This document shows positions 9,601-19,095 of a stretch of 26,100 nt of DNA, one piece after another. Where the stretch lies: positions 113,473-139,572 of the forward strand of contig NMRA01000793.1 of the NCBI GenBank assembly GCA_002633005.1, read 5' to 3'. The position numbers were made by a program, and so were the translations under genes. This DNA is from Phoronis australis. Taxonomy: Eukaryota; Phoronida; Phoronidae. Each line of letters begins with the position of its first letter. The first letter of the stretch is position 1. A model generated the notes under the pieces. It searched no databases, was not told the DNA's origin, and worked only from the letters and a program-made list of their open reading frames with translations.

Positions 9601-11364
9601 GTAGGTCACCCGTTCAAACTTGGTCTGGTGACCTATTTGCTCTACGACTTTGACACATTGCCCATTCGAAGAAGCATTGCTTGCAAGAGACAGGATGACC
9701 ATTAACATATGTTGCAGAAACAGTGGTAGTCGCTTTCTGTATGTCAGGGCACAAGTGATTTCGATTCAATTAAGTGTCGCAGAATAAAACCGTGGTCTTA
9801 ACACATTTTATCTATTCCCGTTTACATGACGCAAACACTTGAAGTGTATTGCACAGGTGTATGTCTTGCACAATTATTTTGCTGTGCAGTCATTCTGACA
9901 TGCGTGTATGGCGTGTATGTGCATGCAACAGTGTGTGTACATCGTTCCTATTCTACATCAATTTGTCATGTTCTCTTTTACACCACTATACTTCTATTTA
10001 AATAAGTGAAATACAACTACCGTTATTATGCATCCATGTTATTTTTGTCAATGTTTGCAATTACCTCTCAGTGATGCATGTTAAATTTTTACAATGTATT
10101 CAGTTCCTGAAACTTTGGTTCAAATTGTGTCTCAACGTGGTCGTCACTATTTCTTTTATAAAAAGTTATGGAGAAACGGAGATTGTTTATTTTATACAAG
10201 CTTAGTTGTTAGAACTACAAGCAGTAGTTGATTTTACTGTCATTTATTCAAGTTGGACTTTCCTGAGTCCTGATTTGATCTGTAGGTTTTGAAATTTTTC
10301 CACTGACGTTGTGCAATGCTTTGTTTAACATTTGTATAAATAATAATGCGATTCTGAGTACTTAAAACTGGTATTTCGTGTTTTCAGCTGTCTCACTGGT
10401 TCATCTGTATAATAATCGGCGTTCGCATTTACCACAGTAAGCTTGGTTATGAACTGTCCTTTTGGTTTTTATCTCTCAAACTGTTTATTAAACTGATGCA
10501 CCTGGTCAAAAGCAGTTCCATCCATTCATGTGTGGTTTTGGAGTATGGGTGTGATGTGTCTGTCAGCAATTAGCCAGGTGCTTATTGTAGTTAGATATTT
10601 TGTAATGATAAGGGTCTGAAAAGTTTGAGACCATGTGAACAATCGTCAGGAGGTGGGGAATACACCCATAAAACATTCAACACATTTAAAAGTACATGTG
10701 CGGGAATTAGAAACCCATTGCTGCAGTGGCTTCAGTGATGAAAAAGCAGTGGACATGTACAGAGAATTCACCTGAAGTCAGCCGAACAAATCACAACCAA
10801 TAAAAATCGGGTCAATTGGACTCACCCACTTGCTCTGACCTCAGTTATAGTGCACAAGTGCTGTGTGTATGATTTAGAATAAGAAAGACATCCTAATATT
10901 CATTTTGTTATTGTCTAATGCTGTAATGTGAAGTTCAATTGCTATTTCTCTGTTTGGATAGTAAATAAAACCAAAGTGACTTCCCATCACTTGTTCCAAT
11001 GACCGGGTTCCAGGATATTGGAACTGCAAATGTGGGGGGAAGCATGCTCTACAATATTAATATGACACATGACAACTTAGAGATTTTTATTTATACTAGT
11101 GGGAGAAAGACGATATTTTTGTTTTTTGATGACAGATTGTCAGACAAAATTCCCATTATATGATAAAATGACGTTTGAAAGAGACTGTTGATCACTTTTA
11201 ACATCTAATTTCAATCTTGACTCCCACCCCATATATTTGAGACTGGACCAACCAGGAACGTTATTGCATGCTCTGGCTATAAGTATCAAGTTATCCTTTG
11301 AACCAACTTAGGTGTGTTATCGTAAAAACCTAGAAAGATTATTGTCAAGGCGTGACAATGGAGT
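6621..11364. other. Long gene-poor stretch; nothing recognised
   Basis: The open frames here are short (at most 81 codons, e.g. 6893-7138 and 9368-9604) and lack domains, splice context or mutual support. A GC-rich patch at about 6690-6740 and the degenerate purine/pyrimidine text to 11.3 kb give no recognisable feature. The 3' end of the RAG1-like transposon should lie in the first part but was not identified. Confidence 0.4.
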
Positions 11365-11752
11365 TTGCTCGTGCGTATTACTGTTTTTTTATGTGAAGCT
11401 ATTGACAACAATATGAAAAAGAATTCTTTAAAGCTGTAGGAGGAATTACATGTGGATTATTTGATGACCTTTGCACTAATTGACCCCTTCCGGTACATTA
11501 TGAGTCCCGATGAGGAAACAAGTGTAAACTCTATGAATAATGAGACTGATGCTAAGAATTACAGATGTATTACTTTAAGCATTTTAGAATATAAGATGAA
11601 TTAAGTGGTCAAATTTTCAGAAGAAAAATGCACCTAATGACTCCACATGGTTGCACCAATTGACCTGAAACTTTAGAATTCAAACTCAATTGCATTTACT
11701 GAACAGATATGTAAATTGAAGTCTCTAGCTCAAAATATGAGTTTGCACTCAG

Positions 11753-11765
11753 TGACCTTTGACCT
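11753..11765 (-). promoter_or_regulatory. Perfect DR1 motif, array unit 1
   Basis: TGACCTTTGACCT is the reverse complement of the DR1 consensus. It sits at the same place in the unit as the motifs at 750-762 and 12179-12191. Confidence 0.5.
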
Positions 11766-12178
11766 ATTTTTTTCTGATGGGATTGGCCTATTGCTTAGTA
11801 AAGTAGGGTGTTTGATTGGCATATTGGTTTACACCAGCGTGCTGAAATTGAGAAGAATGCCTTGAAAAATGTAGGTGAAATAACAATTTGAACATTAGGT
11901 GACCTTTGCACCAATTGACTCTATCCGGTGCATTGTAAGCCTCTTTATGCTAATGATTGCAAAGTCTGTGAAAAGTGTGAGAATCACAGTTGTCTAACTG
12001 GTGACACATGAGTATACTTGGTGAATGAAAAGGACAAATTTCCAGAAGAAAAATGCACCTAATGACCCCATGGTTTCACTAAATAACCTGAAACTTTGGA
12101 TTTCGAATTGAGTTACATGTACCTGATTAGACATGTGAATTTGAAGTGTCTAGCTCAAAACTTTAGTTTGCACCTCAA

Positions 12179-12191
12179 TGACCTTTGACCT
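12179..12191 (-). promoter_or_regulatory. Perfect DR1 motif, array unit 2
   Basis: TGACCTTTGACCT is again intact. In later units the word has decayed to TGACCTTTGACAC (about 12770) and GTCCTTTGACAC (about 13203). Confidence 0.5.
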
Positions 12192-12828
12192 GTTTTTTTC
12201 TGGTTGGACGACTTGGTTCCTTAGAAAAGTAATTTTTAAATTGTCTTTTGATATATATCTGTGCACCAAATTTGAAAAAGATAGCTTTAAAACTGAAGAA
12301 CTAGTAGCATGTGGAAAATTATATGACCTTTGCACCAAACGACCCCTTCCGATGCAATATGGAATATGATCATAGAACGAATCAAAATTTATGGACTGCC
12401 AAAGATCATACATGTATGCTAAAGTTAAGAAGCCTCGAAGTTGGTCGGAAGAAGAATAAGAAGAATAAGAGCTAGAATGCAATTGCGTATGCGCACTTAG
12501 AACTGTGCGCATGGTGTATGCATGTGCATAATGAATTATAGGTGCATTACATTGCACAAAAATTGCATCCTTTGTGTGTGAAAGAGAGAGATGTCCCTGG
12601 TAACTATGAAAGAGCAAGAGTGAAAAGTAAGAATATCAACGGAAAACTACATCTAATGACCCCACAGTTGCACCTAATGACCCCAAAGTTTGTGACTGAA
12701 TTTCCTTTACGTATGAAAACTATATACGTGATTATGTAAGGTCTATCTCAAAAATCACTTTTGCACTTAATGACCTTTGACACGAAAACTCGGTTCCCTT
12801 TATCTGATTAAAATTCCAAGTAAATTTC

Positions 12829-13559
12829 GGGTGCACTTCTCTAGTGCCTGCTTGTTGTCAAAATTCGGAGATTCTATCTAAAAACCTGTAGAAGAAGAAG
12901 CAATTTGACCTAATGCACTCCTTGACCCGTTTTGGGTCTTTTCGGTGCATTTTAAGTCAAATCCAAGTGATCAATAGAATTAGATTGGCTATTGGTTAAA
13001 CGGCCATGAATATGAAACCTCTGAATAATGAATACTGTAAGAACGAGCTGATTGAAAAGATTTAAATTTAACAGAAAACTGCACTTAATGATCCGACAGT
13101 TGCATCTAATGACCTCAAATTCTGTGACTGAATTTCCTTTGTGACTGGAAGCCACATGCATGATTATGAAAGGTCTAGGTCAAAAATAACTTTTGTACTT
13201 AATGTCCTTTGACACGGAAACTAAGTTCCCTTGGTCCGATTGGAAATCCGTGTAAATTTCTGATGCACTTCTTTAGTTCCTACTTGTTAACTAAGTTCAA
13301 AGATTCTATATAAAAACCTGTAGAGAAAGAACCATTTTGACGGAATGCATTACCTAGAACAGTAAAACTCTGCGCTTGCACGCGCAGAGTAATAAGAAGA
13401 TAAAATACGTAGAACAGTAATAAGATTGACGAAAAACCAGGAACAACAGTATTCTGCGCTTGCACGCGTTGAGTAATAATCCAACAGATGCTTCCGCTTT
13501 AGACTAGACAGTGCGCCACGTGATTAAACTTTGTGTTGGTGTGAATGTGTGTTTCAAAC
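12829..13559 (+). repeat. Near-identical duplication, copy 1 (731 bp)
   Basis: This segment matches 14820-15553 with only scattered substitutions and one extra GAA triplet in the other copy. It begins GGGTGCACTTC and ends GTGTGTTTCAAAC. The similarity is far higher than between units of the array it belongs to, so the duplication is recent or artefactual. Confidence 0.92.
13367..13390. repeat. Hairpin, 9-bp arms, TTGCAC loop
   Basis: ACTCTGCGC and GCGCAGAGT are exact inverted arms around TTGCAC. A decayed version with TTGCACGCG follows at about 13453. It may mark the end of the repeat element. The equivalent in the duplicate copy is 15361-15384. Confidence 0.7.
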
Positions 13560-14520
13560 TGATAGTTTACTGATGAAATAGATCCTCATACTATAGACCG
13601 GGCGCACGCGCTACTGCAGCTGACAACTTGACGCCATATTGGAGAGTGCTACCAGTCACGTGACACGGCTAATTGCCATGTAAACAAACAGGGCAAATTG
13701 CTCTATTCAAAAAGCGCGATATCTAACAAATAAAGAAGCGGAACAGTGTGTTTTTTCCAGAAACATAAAAAACATGTGATGTCGCACTTACATGCATTTT
13801 TTAAGTGTCAATCGGTCGATAGGGTAATATCAAGCTAACAGAAGATCGCAACCAGTGGCAGATTCTTGAATTGTCTGAGCGGCTGCATGCTTGTTATCCA
13901 CAGCGAGCGTTTTTCTCAAGAGAAACCAGTAAGATCGCGCAAATTTATCGTTTAATTCGTGTCGCTCGATGCAAATACATTATATTCAGGAGACATGCTG
14001 CTCACTTGGGACGTACTTTTGTTGTGCCCCAATAAGCCTTAGTTTTCAGTATTGAAAATGACCTCGGGTAACTACGTAAAATTGAAATACATGTAAGACC
14101 AGGTCGCATTTAATGGATTGTCTAAATTGGTTGGGAACTAACATTGTTATAAATTACCTCGTTGGAGTCATATAGATAAATGACATGTTTTTATAAAGTT
14201 CATTAGGGCGTTCTCCCGTCCCGTGACTTTACCAGACGGGCAGTGGTTATGAGCTTGTGATAACATCTAGCCCTTTTGTAAACTGCCGAGCACAGTCTTT
14301 TGTCTGGTATGGCAACGTGCAGATCAATTATCTACCAGGTTTATTACCGATCACATGTGAACACAATCAAAGCCAGTGCGTTGGTACGTTCGAATAGAAT
14401 AGATTGTCTTAACTTTGATTGTATTGTTGGGCGATTTTGATGATTCAGTATTTGATGAGGAATTTAGAAATGTCATTGGTTTATGTTCAAACATTTTATA
14501 AATTAACTTATTTTTAACAC
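13560..14520. other. 961-bp segment absent from the second copy
   Basis: The sequence between TTTCAAAC and CACAGCCCAG is present after copy 1, but the two flanks are directly joined after copy 2. It is either an insertion in one copy or a deletion in the other. I see no inverted termini or target duplication. It includes the open segment at 13823-14035 and CACGTGAC-type words. Confidence 0.6.
13823..14035 (+). other. Start-less open segment with coding character
   Basis: Seventy sense codons run from a TAG at 13820-13822 to a TAA at 14033-14035. They include NQWQILELSERLHACYPQ and FFSRETSKIAQIYRLIRVAR, an Arg/Leu-rich, helix-like composition. There is no ATG, and ACCAGTAAGA within it could be a splice donor. 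It may be an exon or a transposon fragment. I do not recognise it and cannot exclude chance. Confidence 0.25.
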
Positions 14521-14715
14521 CACAGCCCAGTGAGTCAATAAGATATGTTCTTATTGGAGATTCGAGCAACTATAGAATAAAAGAGAGCTGACCCTCCAAC
14601 CCCAATTGCTAGAATGGACTTACTTAGTCGTTGGTGTAAAATATTGGCTATGTACAGCGGTCATCCGCCCAACTTGTGCTATACAACCTAATAAGTTAGA
14701 CTAAAGGGGAGAAGT
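14521..14715 (+). repeat. Diverged repeat copy, CACAGCCCAGT... family
   Basis: This segment aligns with 15553-15735 at clearly lower identity than the preceding duplication. Shared words include TTATTGGAGATT, AAGAGAGCTG and CCCTCCAACC. It probably represents an older dispersed repeat. Confidence 0.75.
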
Positions 14716-14785
14716 CTGTAATGTAAAAAGCAAAGAAAGCAGACTCAATTCCTCTCCTGTGCATCGCTCGGGATTGCCAACGGAC

Positions 14786-14818
<33 letters not shown>

Positions 14819-14820
14819 NG
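14786..14820. repeat. (TA)n(TG)n microsatellite with an ambiguous base
   Basis: A TA run passes into a TG run, then an N at 14819, immediately before the start of duplicate copy 2. This is a likely assembly join or polymorphic site. Confidence 0.95.
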
Positions 14821-15553
14821 GGTGCACTTCTCTAGTGCCTGCTTGTTGTCAAAATTCGGAGATTCTATCTAAAAACCTGTAGAAGAAGAAGAAGCAATTT
14901 GAGCGAATGCACTCCTTGACCCGTTTTGGGTCTTTCCGGTGCATTTTAAGTCAAATCCAAGTGATCAATAGCATTAGATTGGCTATTGGTTAAACCGCCA
15001 TGAATATGAAACCTCTGAATAATGAATACTGTAAGAACGAGCTGATTGAAAAGATTTAAATTTAACAGAAAACTGCACTTAATGATCCGACAGTTGCATC
15101 TAATGACCACAAATTCTGTGACTGAATTTCCTTTGTGACTGGAAGCCACATGCATGATTATGAAAGGTCTAAGTCAAAAATAACTTTTGTACTTAATGTC
15201 CTTTGACACGGAAACTGAGTTCCCTTGGTCCGATTGGAAATCCGTGTAAATTTCTGATGCACTTCTTTAGTTCCTACTTGTTAACTAAGTTCAAAGATTC
15301 TATATAAAAACCTGTAGAGAAAGAACCATTTTGACGGAATGCATTACGTAGAACAGTAAAACTCTGCGCTTGCACGCGCAGAGTAATAAGAAGATAAAAT
15401 ACGTAGAACAGTAATAAGATTGACGAAAAACCAGGAACAACAGTATTCTGCGCTTGCACGCGTTGAGTAATAATCCAACAGATGCTTCCGCTTTAGACTA
15501 GACAGTGCGCCACGTGATTAAACTTTGTGTTGGTGTGAATGTGTGTTTCAAAC
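14820..15553 (+). repeat. Near-identical duplication, copy 2 (734 bp)
   Basis: This is the partner of 12829-13559, including its hairpin at 15361-15384 and two array landmark blocks. The left boundary coincides with the N-containing microsatellite, and the right boundary coincides with the join to the CACAGCCCAG repeat. Open frames on the minus strand here duplicate those of copy 1 and are not genes. Confidence 0.92.
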
Positions 15554-15735
15554 ACAGCCCAGTCAGGGTAGATAAGATCTTATTGGAGATTAGAGCAATT
15601 ATCGAACAAAAGAGAGCTGGCCCTCCAACCATAAATGCCAAAATGGAGTTAATCAGTCGTGTAAGATATTGGCTACAGGGGTAAACTTCCCAACTTGTTG
15701 TTGGGCTATAGAATCGAACAAGTTGGGACCAACGG
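15553..15735 (+). repeat. Second diverged copy of the CACAGCCCAGT... repeat
   Basis: This is the partner of 14521-14715. A 94-codon minus-strand open frame crossing it (15498-15782) has no counterpart in the other copy and is judged accidental. Confidence 0.75.
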
Positions 15736-16059
15736 GAAAACGCCGTAATATATCCTGGCACGAGCACTGTAAAAATGGCCACTGGCAGTTGCCAAGTTAG
15801 GCAACTGAACGAAGGACTGTTCGGAAAATTGTGATTGTTTCCGCTTCAGGCCAGCTTCCCCACATCATATTCCTGTTCTGCACGCCGGCCATTCAGTACT
15901 TTCACTCCCTAATTGCGGCATATATTGAAAAACCAAGATTTCCATTGCCACGCGTTACTCAGGTGAACCCCGCACCTAATCATCCGCGTATCGAACATTG
16001 TTGAAAGATCGCCAATTGCGAGGATCACCTCTATTTACCCCCAACTCCCTGTTGCGGAG
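15736..16059. other. No feature recognised
   Basis: This is mixed-composition DNA between the duplicated region and the nested MITE. No supported ORF, repeat or RNA gene is seen. Confidence 0.5.
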
Positions 16060-16064
16060 GAACC

Positions 16065-16466
16065 CATTGGCGGATTTAGAGGAGGGCCAAGACCCCACTA
16101 AAATTCTCTCAGATTCCATTTGTCAGTTCGGGAGAGCGAAAGTCCAACAGGCCTGGCTAATACACGCGCGCACCCAAGGGCAGGGGCTCGGGGTGCTCGA
16201 ATGAGCCCTTACGCTATTTGACGAAGTGGGCAAAAAGGTCCTCCTTAAAGAAACAAAAAGAGCGAGGAAACGAGACAAAAGTCTTCAGGAATTCGTCGTG
16301 AATGCACAATGCACGGGGTTGAACCTCGTACCCAGTACTCGTTTTCTTGTTCCAGTAAAAGGTCCACATACCGCGAAATTCGAGCCCCTCTATATTTAGA
16401 CTGGGTGCGCCCATGTGATCCACCGCCTTGGCCCTTTCCTAAATCAAAATTCTGGATCCGCCACTG
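16065..16466. mobile_element. Composite MITE, TSD GAACC, with another element inside
   Basis: The outer ends are CATTGGCGGATTTAGA and, reverse-complemented, CAGTGGCGGATCCAGA. Both are followed by a GGGCCAAG word. The 5-bp repeat GAACC flanks the element at 16060-16064 and 16467-16471. Termini resemble those of 4291-4418 and 25380-25535, so all three appear to be one family. The interior carries the 253-bp element at 16163-16415. Confidence 0.82.
16163..16415. mobile_element. Nested 253-bp MITE related to 6339-6584
   Basis: The ends CACGCGCGCACCCA and, reverse-complemented, CATGGGCGCACCCAG match the termini of the element at 6339-6584, as does much of the interior. Flanking pentamers (TAATA and TGATC) do not match cleanly, so the duplication has decayed or the insertion came about differently. 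Confidence 0.75.
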
Positions 16467-16471
16467 GAACC

Positions 16472-17200
16472 GTTGAATAATGACGGGACGGGTTTTCACG
16501 GACTTGAGGTCATTTTTCATGGGCTAAAAATTCTTCACATTAAATTTAGACCCTGTGAAAAAACTAGCCGGGGTCATTTTTCACGGAGTCATTATTTAAT
16601 GCTACACCGGGTTGGTTGGGTATATTTCCACTCGGTTTCAAGTGGGAAATTCTATATTTTGGGTATAGGTCGGATGCGTAATTCAGTCGCACAGGTTTGA
16701 TATTTTGGTTACTATGCACATTACTTTTTGCGCAAGTTTGAGTCACAAAACAAAGAGCTCATAAGCAAGCAGTGCATATCCACAAAATTTCAAATATCAA
16801 CATTAATAACATAATTACAAATTTACAAATTTTGCAGGGATATGTTTGTTATAATACAACAGAAGAGATCTGATTTTGGAGTACTTATTAAGAAATGAGT
16901 TCTTAAAGCAGTATATATTTCAACAGAGGATACATTATTCACTTAGATGTACTGATTTTTATGGCTAGCGAGTAGGTTTGGGGATGTTATTTTTCAGAAC
17001 AAGTAAAAATACATTTGATTGTCATTGATACCAAATATTTACTTAAGTACGATTAACATACAACATCTTCATTGGATAACAGCATATGCTTGTCAATAAT
17101 TATCTTTTAATTGATCTTATATGGTCTCAATCACCAAGACTGATGTGCAAACAACGCATAATTGCTCCGCTTAAACTATGGTGGCATAACATAAAAACTA
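16472..17200. other. No gene recognised
   Basis: Short inverted words AATAATGAC (about 16476) and GTCATTATT (about 16590) bracket two similar GGTCATTTTTCA segments, perhaps a very small fold-back element. The rest is AT-rich and featureless. Confidence 0.4.
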
Positions 17201-17227
17201 GTGGCATCACCTATTCTTAAAATAACG

Positions 17228-17372
17228 ATGATGGTTTCGATCAAAGTTATCTATTATTTATTCTTGTCTGTCGCTGTCTTTTCGTTGACATTATACGTAA
17301 CGTGGGGTAGATCTTGTAAACTCACTGGTGCCAATCGTTCCTCACTTCTGCAACAAGAAAGTTGGCCTACAC
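17228..17372 (+). CDS. Candidate first exon: type II signal-anchor protein
   Basis: Two adjacent ATGs (17228 and 17231) open 48 codons ending at ACAC|GTAAGT, a consensus splice donor with GT at 17373-17374. The peptide begins MMVSIK, followed by a hydrophobic run VIYYLFLSVAVFSLTLYV, then TWGRSC and a polar stalk. A short cytoplasmic tail, one membrane segment and a luminal stalk is the usual layout of Golgi glycosyl- and sulfotransferases. That class is inferred only from layout. If unspliced, the frame would run to the TAG at 17468-17470. The remaining exons were not recognised. Confidence 0.45.
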
Positions 17373-17641
17373 GTAAGTACCAAAAGGATATCACTGCGCG
17401 AAATGCTACCGTGAGGTTCACCAAGTGTTGTCAAAATCGAGTGTGCAAACAGTATTCCGTGGGTGCATAGGGAATTCACGATATTACACTCTTGTTAAAT
17501 TATTCAAACGCGTTCTTTGTAATAACATAACTTTGCCGTATTATGCAGTGTTCATTATCAGAAATATGCCCTACGCCATTTTGTAGATTTCAATCGTGAA
17601 TATTTGCTATTCCTAACGCAAAGACAACTCCTGTGAGAATT

Positions 17642-17951
17642 TTTTTTTTCGGTTAAGTATTTTTATTTTCTCTAGCATGGGTATTTACAATTTCCACGAC
17701 ACAATAAACAATACAGTATACAAGTACATTAGTTGCAACAAATTATCATCAAGTATCACAATTTGGTATACAGAACAGAAATACAGATATGTAAGAAAAA
17801 AATCAAGCCATTCTCACCCTTAACATACACGCCACACGCACCCGCCACCCCCCCAACCTACTCTTAGTAGGATGTTGTCAGGCAAAAGTTATGGTTAACC
17901 AGTTTCTCCAGGTTGCATGGTATTCATCTAAATTACCATTATTTAATAAAA
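17642..17951 (-). mobile_element. 5'-truncated LINE 3' end, 13-bp TSD
   Basis: The direct repeat TCCTGTGAGAATT occurs at 17629-17641 and 17952-17964. Between them, on the minus strand, lies a short open end reading NLDEYHATWRNWLTITFA before a TGA (17878-17880). About 230 bp of 3' UTR-like sequence follows, with AATAAA near the end and a terminal poly(A) seen as poly(T) at 17641-17649. This is the hallmark of target-primed reverse transcription with severe 5' truncation. The clade (L1/Tx1-like or other) is uncertain; a processed pseudogene is the alternative. Confidence 0.75.
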
Positions 17952-17964
17952 TCCTGTGAGAATT

Positions 17965-18924
17965 AGAGTGATTATTATGCCTTGCATTCTTGGCACGTTG
18001 TATTGTTATCCGTTTAAGTGAGAGGCTGCTTGACATTGGAAGTATTCTGGCGAGTAATGGAATAAATTAGACACGCACTCTCGTGGTGTTTTCAGAGTAG
18101 TAAGATCCGGAAATTCACTGGATGCAACAGGAATTTTGTGAAACCTGGTCATCAGAAACCTTGCATTAAGGAGCCAATCCTTACGCTAACGTTTTTTGAC
18201 CTTTAGTCACCTCAACACTACAATGACTAACCAGTCCTTTCCACATCTTGAGCGATCAAGCCGAATGATACAGTTGTTAGGTCAGTCTACTTCAAAGTTT
18301 GTGATCGTGTTGTTCAGCTTGGTTTCATTAAAAGAAAGAACGTATAATAGCTTATCCTTTAGGATAGTATGTAATTCAGACTATTTACCGTGGAGTTATG
18401 GCTGTGTTGTGCCAAACGTAGATGTTTCACGTTATTTGCATTAAAATTACTGAGTTCCTCAAAATGTATGCACATCATCCGAGTCTGTTCGAGTCATAGG
18501 GCAGAGTATTTGGCAGAGCTGTCAGGTGAAAATAGAGTTTGAGAAAGGGGGTAATTAGCACACAGGGCACAACCACTACTTATCATTGTCGGCAAGTTGG
18601 GTGAATGTCATAGTGTCGAAGTTAGCTCAGTTGGCGTGGGTCCAATTGTCACAGCCATAACAGGAATGAGTTCCTTTTGATTAAATTTAGGTCTGTCACA
18701 TTCAGATCAAGGTGTGTTATTCGAGTTTGACTCACAGTCTGCCATTTTGAATGGTACGAGCTTGTCCGCGATACTGCAAAAATGTATGATGGATACGCTA
18801 CAGATTACTCCTATAATGTATGTATGTCCACATAGCTCTGCTGTTCCACAGAGAATTTGCAGCAAACGAGAAGCACAAGGAATACAGAAGCAATGCAAAA
18901 CAGACTCGTTTCTCTCCTAGTAAA
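17965..18924. other. No supported gene; one possible exon
   Basis: An 82-codon frame at 18196-18444 follows a pyrimidine-rich stretch ending in CCTTTAG at about 18206, so it could be an exon of the gene starting at 17228. No domain or phase evidence confirms this. Opposed short frames near 18707-18920 look accidental. Confidence 0.3.
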
Positions 18925-19095
18925 ATAGAATGGATATAGATATAGATATACAGTTGATGTAAATACAGATATAAATTTATATATACATGTAGATATAAAT
19001 AGAGAGATAGATAGAAAGAGGTAGGTAGTTAGGTAGGTTGGGAGGTACTTGGGGAGGCGGGTAGGTAGGTAGGTAGGGAGGTAGGTTGGTAGGTA
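18925..19095. repeat. Compound simple repeat: GATATA, GATA, then GTAG(G)
   Basis: Interrupted GATATA/GATA repeats pass into a long imperfect TAGG/GGTAGGTA tract. This is a polymorphism-prone microsatellite with no other function visible. Confidence 0.92.

Larger units (their letters stand above)
11365..13559 (+). repeat. Degenerate tandem array, about 430-bp unit, DR1-rich
   Basis: Equivalent landmark words (TGACC-TTTGCAC-x-AATTGACC or decayed forms) recur at about 11470, 11901, 12325, 12907 and 13337. The spacings are about 431, 424, 582 and 430 bp; the longer one contains inserted sequence around 12376-12630. Each unit also has a GCACCTAATGACC word, or two, and a TGACCTTTGAC word. Divergence between units is considerable, so the array is old. 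A 155-codon minus-strand open frame (12150-12617) crosses unit boundaries and is not believed to be a gene. The last part is duplicated at 14820-15553. Confidence 0.8.

Noticed and set aside
12150-12617. 155-codon minus-strand ORF, the longest in the window
   Set aside because: It crosses boundaries of tandem repeat units, contains low-complexity serine/tyrosine from a GAAGAA tract, and is not open in the other units.
11450-13215. Regularly recurring TTGCACYTAATGACC words resembling a CRISPR-like array
   Set aside because: The intervals are themselves homologous and of unequal length, and the host is an animal; it is a diverged tandem repeat.
15498-15782. 94-codon minus-strand ORF with hydrophobic stretches
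   Set aside because: It spans the junction of two repeat types and has no equivalent in the partner repeat copy.
18617-18670. tRNA-like A box TAGCTCAGTTGG
   Set aside because: No B box (GGTTCGANTCC) at the right distance and no foldable acceptor stem. Also no tRNA-derived SINE body follows.
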